DNA of 64,000 nucleotides from Argentina anserina. Its lineage: Eukaryota; Streptophyta; Magnoliopsida; Rosales; Rosaceae. A program made the translations under genes and the position numbers. Where the stretch lies: assembly GCF_933775445.1 (NCBI RefSeq), contig NC_065873.1:13764001-13828000 (forward strand), given 5' to 3'. The notes beneath the pieces were generated by a model that searched no databases, was not told the DNA's origin, and saw nothing but the letters and a program-made list of their open reading frames with translations. Of this stretch, positions 12,058-22,921 are shown piece by piece. Each line of letters opens with the position of its first letter. The first letter of the stretch is position 1.

Positions 12058-12958
12058 TCGTTTTTTGTTTATTCTAGCTTTACAGTTTCAAGTATTGTTA
12101 TGGCCGACCGCCATTGTTATTTTCATTAACTTTGTAATAGTCTTTTGATTTTGGAATTAGAAGTTCGTATGTGATGTATTAAAGATTGGCATTCAATAAA
12201 ATTTCTCAATTTCTTGTTTACAAGTCGATCTCTTTGAGAATTTTATTTACCTTACACTTAGCATGATGGTCAACGTGTGCAACTCACGCGGTTTTTAAAT
12301 TGGACACTTTTGGGTTACATGGGATCCCAATAGCACTACATTGTGAATTTCAAACAAAAATTTTGGCAAACGGACCTCAGTACCCGGTTACTATTTCGGC
12401 GTTTCCATAACGTTTTCCGGCGTTTTCACCGCCGTCCGACCACTTGCCGGCATTTTCAGCGCCACTGTCTGTTTCCTGCCATCGTGCCCGGTCATACATG
12501 TTGCTCCGGCGGCAGTTTTCCGACAATCGGCGCTATCGGTTTCCGGCGAGTTTTCCAACGAATTTTCGTCGTTTCTCTTTATTTTCCCGGCATTTTCCCG
12601 ACAATCGGCGCTGTCATGTTTTCCGAGTCCAAAATTTCATCCGGTTTTGAGTTATTCTGACTTGGTTTTCCGGTTAATTTTCCGGTTTCTCCAAGTCTGT
12701 TATCTACACTCAACAACACTAGTTATGTGTGTTTTTACACCGATTTTGGATAGTTTTTACCACCCTAGTTTATTGTTCGGTATACCACTGCTTCAATACC
12801 ATGTTTTCCCAACTCTTTAGGTGAAGAATGTAGTATTATTGCCATGTGATAGATTCGATGGGATCGCATTTTGTTCTGATTCCATTTCTTACAATATTCT
12901 ACGGTGTATTGTAAAGAATTTTTCCTGTGTCGCTGACTCTCTTAATTTTCATTTTGTA
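12058..12958 (+). other. Non-coding gag-pol spacer of Copia copy 1
   Basis: Plant Copia elements usually run gag straight into pol. Here gag stops at 12057 and the protease motif (LADCGTTHTVLR) starts near 12985. The spacer holds an AATAAA inside a long hairpin (12195-12247), then a stretch repeating TTTTCCGGCG / CCGGCATTTTC (12400-12690). It ends in a pyrimidine-rich tract plus ttttgtag just before ATG at 12960, which looks like a splice acceptor. The same spacer occurs in inverse orientation at about 38690-39300, so it belongs to the family and is not a late insertion. Confidence 0.7.
12195..12247 (+). promoter_or_regulatory. Two-tier hairpin over AATAAA in gag-pol spacer
   Basis: The outer arms are AATAAAATTTCTC (12195-12207) and GAGAATTTTATT (12236-12247). 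Inside is a second hairpin, CTTGTTTACAAG (12213-12224). The same two tiers, with substitutions, stand at 39187-39239. The outer arm contains the poly(A) hexamer. A role in ending gag RNA or in RNA structure is inference. Confidence 0.6.
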
Positions 12959-12960
12959 GA

Positions 12961-14437
12961 TGTCCCGCGGTGAAATCGAATGTCTAGCTGATTGCGGAAC
13001 CACCCACACTGTTTTACGGCACATATAGTTGTTCACGTATATAGTGTTTTTGACTTCTTCGATGACTACAATGATTGGCTCAAAATCCATCATTCAAGGA
13101 AGAGGCACCGCCTCTTTTATGTGCCGAAGTCGCCCCGCACCTTGCTAAATTTTAAGGACATACGTGCCAATAGTTTTCACCTCGATACTTATGTTGAGAA
13201 TGGAGAGGAATATCTTTGTATTACCTCTGAGAAAGCAGGACAGCGCCGCATCTTAGAGAAGATGAAGAGTCTCGGGAATGGTTTGTATCTCACTTCCATT
13301 CGAATCTTTGAATCATATGTGGTTGAATGCAACTTTTGTGATTTTGACTCTTATATGCTTTGGCATGCCCGTTTCGGGCACCCTGGACATGATATGATGA
13401 TTAGAATTCTTAATAATTCACATGGTCATCCATTTTTCAAATCCCATAAGTGATTAGAGGATCACCTCACCCATGCTCCACACGGTGAGACTGTGCCTAC
13501 CCGTGCACTACACGGTGTGATGAGCCTACCCCTCCCGGCAGCTTCACGACATTCATGCCATCAGTGGCGGCATCCCCTGCTTCACAGGAGCTTGTGATGC
13601 CTCTCGTGCTTTCTCATGCCTCCATGGCAATTTCTGATGCCTATCGCTTGTTTTGCAAAGTTTGTTCTCTTGCTAAATTTCAAGAAAGTCCTTCCTTTGC
13701 TAAGGCTTCAACAGAGAACATTCCATTCTTACAAGGTGACATTTGTGAACCTATTCAACTAGAATGTAGACCTTTTAGTTGATGCATCGACGCGTTGGTC
13801 ACACGTCGCTTTGCTCTCCACAAGGAATACTGCATTTGCTAAGTTATTAGCTGAGATCATCAAACTTAGGGCTCACCACCCACATCCTATCAAATCCATT
13901 CGTTTGGATAATGTTGGAGAATTCACCTCCAAAACGTTTGATGATTACTGCATGTCTATTGAGATCGAAGTTGAACATCGCGTTCCTCATGTTCATTCAC
14001 ATAACCGTCTAGCAGAGGCTATCATCAAGCGTCTTCATCTTGTTGCTCGAGCAAAAATTATGGGTACTAACCTGCCGGTTTCTGTGTGGGGATAAGCAGT
14101 GTTGCATGCAGCGACACTTATTCGTTTCAAAACCGCGACTAACTAAGCGTTTAGTGCGTACTAGATGGTAACTGGTTACGAACCCAATATTTCACACTTA
14201 CGCATCTTTGGTTGCGCCGTCTATGTGCCTATTACGCCTCCCCTGCATACTAAAATGGGTCCTCAGAGACGATTAGGTATCTATGTTAGCTATAGTTCCA
14301 CAACGATTGTCCGCTACTTAGAACCAACCACCGGAGATCTCTTTAATGCAAGATTTGCATATTGCCACTTTGATGAGACATGTTTCCCGTCGTTAGAGGG
14401 AGATGGGAATGTTATCATTCCAAATGAACGTCAGTAA
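12961..14437 (+). pseudogene. Copia protease-integrase remnant (copy 1)
   Basis: The protease active site reads LADCGTTHTVLR. Then come the GAG-pre-integrase and zinc-binding part (LWHARFGHPGHDMM, CKVCSLAKFQ) and integrase core pieces (RLDNVGEFTSKTFDDYC with an Asp; NRLAEAIIKRL with the Glu). The integrase C-terminal segment follows (HLRIFGCAVYVPITPP, MGPQRRLGIYVSYSS). Several stops and shifts (13450, 13780, 14095) break it. A duplicated segment near 13470-13545 (cacggtg.gactgtgcctacccgtgc) interrupts the zinc region. Confidence 0.85.
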
Positions 14438-14439
14438 TT

Positions 14440-15348
14440 GACGTGGTGTGTCCCTACTATGTCTCATTATGATCCCCGCAATACTCAGAGTGAGTCAGAA
14501 GTGCAACGCATTATCGACCTCTAGAAAGTCGCGGATTCGATGTCCGACGGCTTTATAGATATTGCTAAAGTGACGAGATCAAACATACCCGCTACAAATG
14601 TACCGGCACGGTTGGATGTCCCAAAATATGGGCAGGAAAGACAAACATCTGGACCTAGCAACGTTGGCACCATCCCTGACAGTGGGACGGCTGCCGGCGC
14701 CCCTTGTGGTGATGATGCCGAGATGGACCGGCATGGAGCATCTTCGGCCTCTATTCCTCAAAGGAAAAAGGGGAGACCAATAAACTCTAAGGATTCAAAG
14801 CCTAGAAAGAAGTGAATGACCAAGGCACAACGCGTCATCAATGATGAATCTCCATCGTATGAAGTTGTCTCTGATTACAGCTAGGTCTATGAATCAACTC
14901 AAGTTTTACCGTGGGACGCTATAGAACCTTGTTTGATGCTAGAGAACAACGAAATATCAGTAAACTACACAAGTGAGCAATTGGTCGAAACCGAGCCATT
15001 ACATCAATGTTGAACCTCGCTCTATAGCTAAATGCGAACGCAGAGCAGATTGGCCGAAGTGGAAGGAAGAAACCAGGCAGAAATGTTGAATTGACTCCAA
15101 GAGATGTCAAATCAGTTTGACATAAATGGGTCTTCGTTCGTAAGTATAATGAGATGAATGAGATCGTGCGTTATAAGGCAAGACTCGTGGCGCAAGGATT
15201 CTCACAACGACCTGGCATTGACTATGAAGAGACTTATTCTCCTGTTATGGACATTATTACCTTCCGCTACCTCATTAGTCTGGTAGTGTCCAAATGACTA
15301 AACATGCAGCTTATGGATGTGGTCACGGCTTATATCTATGGGGATCTT

Positions 15349-15399
<51 letters not shown>

Positions 15400-15986
15400 G
15401 CTCCAGAGGGACTACATTTACCTTCATCAAGTGTCTCTAGACCACGGAGTGCAAATGCAGTCAGATTACGTCGTTCGTTGTACGGGTTGAAGCAATCTGG
15501 AAGAATGTGGTACAATCGTTGCATAAGTACTTAAAATAGAGAGGTTATAAGAATGATGAACTATGCCCATGCATGTTCATACAAAAGACAAATTCTAGAT
15601 TCGTCATCGTTGCGGTCTACGTTGATGAGATGAATATAATTGGTACTCTTGATGAGATTGAAGAGACCGTGTCTCATTTAAAGTCGGATTTTGAGATGAA
15701 TGACGTAGGGAGGACGAAATTCTATCTCAGCCTTGAGCTTGTGCATAGGTCCAATGACATCTTAGACCACTAGTCGAATTACACGCAGAAAATGCTTCGA
15801 CGTTTCAATATGAATCTATGTAGTCCATTGTCTACTCCCATGGTTGTCCGAAGTCTAGACATCAAGAAGGATCCATTTCGTCCTACAGAATCTAATGTTG
15901 CGGATTTGTTCACTAAGTCTTTGCCTAAATCTACTTTTGTGAAACATGTGAAGAGTATTGACATGGGTCGCTTATCGGAACTTTAG
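14440..15986 (+). pseudogene. Copia reverse transcriptase remnant (copy 1)
   Basis: After a hinge (KKGRPINSKDSKPRKK near 14760) the RT reads [71 protein letters not shown] and the catalytic box YVDEMNIIG, normally YVDDMII. A (TA)n repeat at 15352-15394 has expanded inside the RT. After PLSTPMVVRSLDIKKDPFRP (about 15885) the frame jumps to SNVADLFTKSLPKSTFVKH, the end of RNase H. Most of RNase H is therefore deleted at that point. Confidence 0.85.
15352..15394. repeat. (TA)n microsatellite in Copia RT
   Basis: About 21 TA units, replacing the codons after the conserved GDL of the reverse transcriptase. Confidence 0.95.
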
Positions 15987-16171
15987 AGTTTGGTAGACTT
16001 CAGGCAGAGTTTACATCACATGTTAAGATCTTTAAGTAGTTGGTGTGTTGTGCTCTTTTTCCCTTCGATCAAGCTTTTGTTTTACCCAAGTGGTTTTTGT
16101 TTTGGTTGACAAGGTTTTAACCGAGGCAACGTTATGCGCTATGCAACCTAGGCATGCGACACAATGGGGAG

Positions 16172-16337
16172 TGTTTCAGGTGAATTACTATTCTACCATT
16201 GTGTGTGTCTTATGCATGTCAGGTTTACTATTAGAGATAGATTAGGACTCCGAATCCTACGGGATTGTGGTTTTGTAATGTCTATATATATGCCCTCATA
16301 ACATTCAATAAAGGCACATATATTTCATCCTGCATCA
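16172..16337 (+). repeat. 3' LTR of Copia copy 1
   Basis: 166 bp, TGTTTC...GCATCA, followed by the ATATG target duplicate. Preceded by the polypurine tract acaatggggag. Confidence 0.92.
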
Positions 16338-16342
16338 ATATG

Positions 16343-17088
16343 GATATATTAAGTAAAAAGAGAGTGAGTGAGGTACCCGTTTATGTTTTGATACATTATA
16401 AATTTTTAGAAAGAGATGTATTAAGTAGTCACTAACAAGATGGTTCTCGTTGAAAAAGATGTCATTCTTAATCCAACATAATATGTTTGTTCTATCTAAG
16501 ATATATATTAAGTCGATTGTAGTTGTGACATATCAGTCTCCTAGCATTATCAAACAATATTCAAACCCTGAGTGTCATGCTTCGGGATGTCAACAAAGAC
16601 ATTTGAACCCAACACCAAACGTAGCCTCCCTCACGTTTTCTTCTCGCGACAATCCAATATCAGCAGGTTCTCAGTCGAAATTCCTCCCCACATTTTCTCA
16701 CTTGTGTGGTCTTAAAGAACATAATGGATTTTGCAGTTACTGGTCTCTCAAGATTAGTTGACAAGTATTAGATGTAGTTTAATATCATTGGGGTCCTCTA
16801 AGGGCTATTGTGATTGGAAAGCATTGGTAGAGTCGCAAACTAAGGGAAATCAGAGAAGATGGGAAATTTTCATTATTCCTAGCTTATATGCGCTAGTGTC
16901 TAAAAAAGAAGCGAGAGCCTCGGCACTCAAAGGTGGAGGTTTGTTAGCAAAGGTCGCGTGGTAGATGACACTGGACATCCACAGGTCAATTTGGGAAGTG
17001 CAACTGTGCATGGGGCAAAGCTAATGTTTGATATGACTAGGATATGTACACGATTGAGCTACCATGAGAGCTATTAATGGGGATCTTA
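16343..17088. other. No gene recognised
   Basis: Open frames of 103 codons (16450-16761) and 68 codons (16758-16964) occur but show no family motif, splice structure or composition that would support them. I see no repeat here. Confidence 0.4.
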
Positions 17089-17212
17089 TAATGAAGACTA
17101 GGTGAAGACTTTCAAATGTATAGTTGGATAACACGCACATTGTAACTTAAAAATATCCAGTAAAACATTCATTCAACCATACATTTGAAAGTCATTACCA
17201 AGTCTTCATTAG
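17089..17212. mobile_element. MITE-like hairpin element
   Basis: A near-perfect inverted repeat of about 40 bp: AATGAAGACTAGGTGAAGAC... on the left faces its complement ...GTCATTACCAAGTCTTCATT on the right, around a loop of about 45 bp. The outer ends (GGGGATCTTAT / AGAACCTCTCC) also pair partly. No target duplication is certain, so the superfamily is open. Confidence 0.65.
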
Positions 17213-17648
17213 AACCTCTCCTTGAGGCTACCTACAATAGTTTTTAGGCCAAATCTAATTTGTTGTCCTGTTAAGCTCAGTGGTAACTGGTAAGTCAATT
17301 GCATTTCAAATGTCCAAAAACTAAAATTGATTCCTCCATATTGTTGTGTGAAACAACAAACATCAATATTAATATGGAATAATAAAGAAAAATTGATTCC
17401 TCTACCTCTACTATAACTGTACTATGACCAAAAGGTGTCCATACCTTTGAGAAGGGGGCTCCCATTTTTAGTTCTATTTTCGTTTTCTTGATTTTACAGT
17501 TCTTGTTTTTTTCTTTATTTACTTCAAATTGGCAAATTGTTCAAATCAATAATTTCCAAGACATTTTCAACCTATTTTTACAGTAGCAATTACTTGATTG
17601 CTATACATAAATTGTGGTCGATACTTATCCGGCATGAAGGTTTTGAGT

Positions 17649-18721
17649 AAGGACTAAAATTTTGGTGAGAACAGAAATATCGAGGATCCGAAAATTGGAA
17701 ATTTTGATTTTAGAAAATAATGAAATAAATTGATGGAAATTTATATAAAAACATGAAAATTTTGAATGAAATTTTGAGAAATGTTTATTTGATCAATTAT
17801 CTACTATATGTCATGAGAAATTATTATATAATTATTAGTTTATAGTGAGTTATAGTAATTTAAGGTGAAATAATCGTTGAGTATTATAAAAAATCTAATT
17901 AAATTATTTATATATATATTTATCGAAATTGAGATTAGGTCATCAAGCCTTATTTACATATGATAAATTAAACATGAAAATTACATGAGTGGTTTAGAAC
18001 CACATAAAGAACCACATAAAAGATCTATGAGGTACAAATTTTTTACTATATTCATCATGTCTTTGAGTAAAACTCTGAGTATATTGTAAAAACTAATCAT
18101 TAAATGATTTTGTCCTTTATAATTTTGCATATACTGACTTATATATCAACCATAGAGGTCGTGGGTGACTGACTGTGGATTGTGATACTAGTAGTTTCCG
18201 TTCAGAACAAGTATTTCTCGACTTTAACCATAACAATAGCTTTGTGAAGATTATGCATCAAATTGTGTTCAAATATTTTCACTTATTAGAGAATAAATAT
18301 GGTGGATAAGACATGTTAAATTTCCTTCATAAGAATAAGGTTCATCATTGCTTCCTCCTAGACCAAAAGAGTTCCACCCCTCAATAACTAGTTCGGTTTT
18401 ATTTTAATTTTAGATAAATGTTTGACATAAAATTAATATATAATAAAAAGAGTCATATATAACAATAAGTTGGTGTAATATAATTTACTATAACTTTGCG
18501 CTTACAAAAAAATAGATCAGAAGTTCAATTCCCTTAACCAGTAATTTTTTATTTTATTTGAAATTATCCCGACACGTGGCGATATTATGGAAAAATTCGA
18601 AAATTTCCAGATATATCAGAAAATATCGAAAATTTCCATAAAATGTTTAATATGTATCCATAAACCGAAAAATAGAAATTTTCGTAAAAATATCGAAAAA
18701 ATTAAAAATATTTTAGTCCTT
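17649..18721. mobile_element. Long-TIR element (MULE-like), non-coding
   Basis: The ends AGGACTAAAATTTTGG... and ...AATATTTTAGTCCT are inverted. The following 60-100 bp on both sides share the motif GAAAATTTCNNNNTTTTCG with ATATCG blocks in inverse order. Flanks TTTGAGTA and TTTGATGA agree at 6 of 8 bases, a possible worn target duplication. The interior is AT-rich and has no coding frame. Long AT-rich TIRs suggest a Mutator-type non-autonomous element; this is inference. Confidence 0.5.
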
Positions 18722-18723
18722 TT

Positions 18724-19191
18724 GATGAAGATTCATCTCCATCGAAACCCAATTTATTAATGCGCCAAAACATTCTGATCCTCAAATGAAATAATGAATG
18801 CCATTATTGGGGATTCCTTCCGTGCAACTTCAATTGAGTTCTATAACTCTAGCCTAGAAGTATTACTGCTATTAGAGCTATTCATAAGTCACAACCTATG
18901 CAATTGGACAAGTGAAGATGCACAAGTCACCTGGCATGATTTCTCATACTCAAAATGAAGAGATTCATCTCCATCGAAACCCAATTTACTAATACGCCAA
19001 AACATTCTGATCCTCAGATGAAATAATGAATGCCATTATTGGGGATTCCTTCCGTGCAACTCTCAATTGAGTTCTATAACTTTAGCCTAGAAGTATTACT
19101 GCTATTAGAGCTATTCATAAGTCAAAACCTATGCAATTGGACAAGTGAAGATGCATAAGTCACCTGACATGATTTCTCATACTCAAAATGA
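18724..19191. repeat. Tandem duplication, 232-bp unit
   Basis: Two direct copies (about 18724-18955 and 18956-19191), each from GAAGATTCATCTCCATCG to CATACTCAAAATGAAG, about 97 percent alike. No coding frame is kept across the unit. The high identity points to a recent event. Confidence 0.9.
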
Positions 19192-20412
19192 AGAGTCAAG
19201 ACCACGACGAACGGAATCTTGATATGGGGATCGAATAAATTGTAATCCAATTTCATTGGAGCACATCTCCATGGATTTAAGAAGGAGAAGGCTCAAGCAG
19301 AGAGGATTTCATTTCGATGTACGCACAAATAAAATCCTGGAAACTACTATCAAAGTTTTCCAAGAAGAACTATGTGCGTATTTATAACTTTCGCATTAGC
19401 AGAAGAAAGTAATATTACACAACCCAAAACAAGAACCATCAACAGAACTCAAAACAGGGAGAAACTGCGTTCTCCTCCGCCCAGATGGGCGTGGAGGCTG
19501 GAAGAGAATGCGAGGAGATTGCAACCTTAGTGTATCTTTATATACCCTGAAAAATCTGCTCAGGGAGGATTTATTAATGACAAATCTGCCCTAGCGTTTT
19601 ATATATTTAGTTATTTACTGCAAGTGGCCACATTTGATTGATCATGACACCCTTAAACCCTTCTGTTTACTAAACCCTATTCCAATCACAATACTTGTTG
19701 CAACATTTCATCAAACAACAGAAACATTACAACATTTCAGTTCGCTGAATGGGATTGCATGGTGTGAGATTTCAAGAGGTGTTTGGAACTGTAATGCTGA
19801 ACAGCTGAAGCATGAGAGGTTTCATCAAGTTCCAGATGGGTTGTAGTGTTCGGGACAGTTGGGGCAGAGCAACCTGTGCGGTTACTCGTTAGCGACTAGT
19901 TTTTCCACTTGGAGATGTAGTATCCAACATGTACATATTAACTGCAAAATCAAAACTTGATTTCACGGAACACACATGTTGCTTGTATGCGACTCGAGCT
20001 AATCGATAATGCAAACATAGCTTCCAGGTAGTAGTGACGCAAAGGCAGGCAATTTCAAATGCAAACAGGATGAACTAACCACTCGGCAATTTGAAATTAA
20101 TCATCGAAAGAAAAAGTTCACATATAAGATTATACCGGCAACACCACAATACAACCATTACAACGCCCCAGTTTTAATTCATGGTATGTAAAGGACTCTG
20201 AACCCAGGTTCTGATATAGTCACTCACGACTCCAACTTGATGATGAATTTCATCAACAATAACAGAAACATTTAAAAAAAATGAAAAACTCCGGAGCTAA
20301 GGGGAAATATCATTTGAACTGAAAAATTCCTCCATTCATATTCTGATTCTGAGAATTAAACGACTCGGTCAAAGCAGTTCATTCCTGTTGTTCTCATCAA
20401 TCTTGTCCTCCA
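19192..20412. other. No gene recognised; possible minus-strand leader
   Basis: Read on the minus strand, a TATA-like gggtatataaag (about 19540) is followed by a C/T-rich leader (caatctcctcgcattctcttcc) and a CCTCCGCCC.GGGCGTGGAGG hairpin near 19475. No coding frame of note follows it. This could be the start of a non-coding transcript or a degraded transposon promoter. 19634-19846 is open for 70 codons without family features. Confidence 0.3.
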
Positions 20413-22281
20413 TCAGTCGAAACTAGCATTCAAAAACTTCAGCAATTCATTGCGTTTGTTTTCTGCAGCCTTGTCTTCCTTTGTTTTGTCAAGTTTTAAC
20501 AGAATCTGCACCACAAAAATACGAGGATATCTATTTCATATCCTGGACAAGACATTAAGAACACCAAATTAAATGACACACCCCCCACCGCCCAACTTTT
20601 TCAGAAATAACCTTTTTGCCAGAGACAGCACTGCGACGCACTCCATCATCTTTGTCACGCCCTAAAAACTGTATGAAAAAAATATAATTAGCGACTGTTT
20701 GAAGAAAGTAGAAAAGTTTGAATTGTGATGATCAAGAGTGAAATGAAAACCTTTGAAAGCCGAACGGGGCTGCTATCTCTCTCATTCTGCTGCTTCTATA
20801 CTCCTCCAATTACCAGGAAAAAGGGGAAGAACCAACCAAGAAACATCATCCAGGCAATCCAATCAAGCGCCCAGTAATCATGTCAAAGATCCCAGCTCCA
20901 ATTTAAAAGAGCCAATCCATAAACAGGTAGAAAGTACTATAAGCACCCCAGAAATAATTGCATATATAACAGTATGCATGAATGTGAAACAGTGCAAAGC
21001 AGAAACTTGGCATATGTATCACAGATTCATTAACTTATTTCCTTTTGAGTTTGGAGCAAGATGCAACCATATGATGATATGAAAAAGACAAAGTCAACTC
21101 GTATACATTCTGACAAAAATTCTCAAGGGCCAGATGATTTACAGAAGACCTATAGAGGGGAGATCCGATTTACATTTAAAAGTTCTCTCTTACACCTACT
21201 TCTTATTCTGTATAATATTTCCATACTAAAAAAAAAACACAGTTCAGTTTCCCTGGAGATAAAATATTTACCCACATTGCAGAAAGGACAATGAATCAAG
21301 AACAGAAATTAAACTATTTAAGCTACGTCTAGAAAGATTACTAGCTTACCTCTTTTAGTTTACTCCTATGATGTGTATGCCGACGGCTCTTACTCTGATC
21401 CTTTTCTTTGCTCTAGCAGACAATTGAGCAGTTGAATGAGATTCATCACAATGATAAAATCAAAGTAGGAAAAAATGAACACCAAACAACCACCTTCTTC
21501 TGTCTGTCATTCTTCTTGTGCCTCTTTGACTGACTAGACGTCTCAGGCTCACTGTCCAAAGAGCTTTCACTTCTACATCAATCATCAAAAGACGTTATAA
21601 AACAAATCATCCAACTACACCTGTCGACAGTTCAAACTACGACAGCACTCTACATTAACATATGGTGCTATCAGTTCAAACCTGTTGACACAATCCACAC
21701 TTCATCAACATTAACACTTTCCTAACCTTCCGGGACCAATATATCATCCAAATCCATCATCTAAGATAACCAAGTCTCTACGAAAAATAGAGAATTAACT
21801 GAAACCAATTAACCTACTAATCAAATCTCGTAAGTAGCATTAAAACACTAAACAAACTATTCAAAGCCTCACAATAATTACATGCACAAATTAAGAAGTA
21901 ACCAATTAGATTCTACGCATGATAATCTAAGACAAATCACATGTTCATGACCTAAATCCCTCAAGCTTAATCAAACCAAATCAAAGTATCAAACAAAGTA
22001 AAAGCCGAAAATTCACAACCAAAGCTGAGTTAAATATAATTTTTTTAACTTGTTTCAGACCTGGAATCGTCGGAGGAGTAGGATTCGGAAGAAGAGGAGT
22101 GGCGGTGGCGGTGTCTGCGGCGTCGTTTGCCGTGGGAGCTGCTCCTCTTCCGGATCTTGAGGGCCTCTTTGTCTTTATCCTTATCCTTGTCTCGGCGGCT
22201 ACGGTTGCTGCGGCGGCGATGACGGCGCCGCGACCCGGACGACGAGTCCGACAAGAGCGAAGAAGACGAGGAGGCCACCAT
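20413..22281 (-). CDS. Small Ser/Arg-rich basic protein, SCI1-like
   Basis: Five exons on the minus strand, 22061-22281, 21494-21572, 21350-21412, 20612-20668 and 20413-20505, join in frame with GT..AG introns to give 170 residues. The start at 22281 (CCGATGG context, MVASSSSSLL) is preferred over the in-frame ATG at 22332, which would put the leader in the protein. The N-terminal two thirds are Ser/Arg/Lys/His-rich with DKDKDKDKE and RRRRHRHRHSSSSES, like SR-type nuclear proteins. The C-terminus (ILLKLDKTKEDKAAENKRNE, then LLKFLNASFD) resembles the conserved tail of plant Style Cell-cycle Inhibitor 1. If so, it is a nuclear protein affecting cell proliferation. That match is from memory and not certain; a general RS-domain protein is the alternative. 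It is divergent from eIF6 with about 150-200 bp between likely transcription starts. Confidence 0.82.
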
Positions 22282-22480
22282 CGGAGAGAAACGAAGACAC
22301 AAATAAGGGTTTGAGCAAAAGCGGTGGTTCATTATTTATAAATTGTTATAGTGGGCCGGGTGTGGGCTTTACCCGGTTCTAACGGAAAAACAAGACTTTT
22401 TCGGACCCAAACCCCTAAACCCTCTTTATATTTGGTCTCCTCCCCCAAAAAAATTGAAGAAACCCAGAGCTCTCTTTCTC
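22282..22480. promoter_or_regulatory. Bidirectional promoter, SCI1-like / eIF6
   Basis: Short region between two divergent genes. It carries TGGGCC and TGGGCTT (site II-type elements, about 22352-22370) and a telo-box-like acccctaaaccct (about 22410-22424). In plants these pairs mark promoters of ribosome and translation genes, active in dividing cells, which fits eIF6 and a proliferation-linked neighbour. A ctttatat sequence follows the telo box. Shared use by both genes is inference. Confidence 0.6.
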
Positions 22481-22921
22481 TCGTTTTCGGTTTTTGGGTG
22501 AGCCGCCGCTTTGCGATTCTGCTTGGTAGGTTCTCTGCTTATCTCTTAGACTTGGTTTATTTGATGTGTCATATGCTACTGCTTCGAATCGAATGATGCG
22601 TGTGTTTCTAAATTGAGTCTTTTGATGTTTGGTTGGTTTCTCCGGGTTTTTTAGAGGTTTAATATGCGCATGGTTTCAGCTTACGTTGATGGATTATGTT
22701 GTTGAGTACAGATTATTTTGCTTTTTAAAAGTATTTGTGATTCCGATTTGAATATTGGGGTGATTTCTGAGATGTTTGTATCATTGTGTGTGGGTGTGGG
22801 TGTAGCTATTTAAGCTTATTGAGTTTATTGCGATGCAGGGCTTGTTTCCACTGAAAGGTTTTCGGGTGTTCGCTGCTATACATACATATACTTCCAGCTG
22901 TTCCAGAGTTTCTTTCAAGTC

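Larger units (their letters stand above)
10352..16337 (+). mobile_element. Copia LTR retrotransposon, decayed (copy 1)
   Basis: A complete but dead Copia element. LTRs at 10352-10536 and 16172-16337 begin TGTT and end GCATCA. The 5-bp target duplication ATATG is exact at 10347-10351 and 16338-16342. The order gag, protease, integrase, reverse transcriptase is that of Ty1/copia. A purine tract (acaatggggag) sits just before the 3' LTR. The site after the 5' LTR (gttatcacacac) looks like a mutated tRNA primer site. Every frame is broken, a (TA)n tract lies in the reverse transcriptase, and most of RNase H is missing. Between gag and pol lies about 900 bp of non-coding spacer, also present in the related element at 34423-40652. 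Confidence 0.93.

Noticed and set aside
17270..17305. gttaagctcagtggtaactggtaag considered as a tRNA part
   Set aside because: The GCTCAGTGGT-like D-arm word is there, but no acceptor stem, anticodon arm or TTCRA loop at the right distance.
22099..22314. Plus-strand frame of 71 codons
   Set aside because: Antisense shadow of the Ser/Arg-rich exon 1 of the SCI1-like gene.
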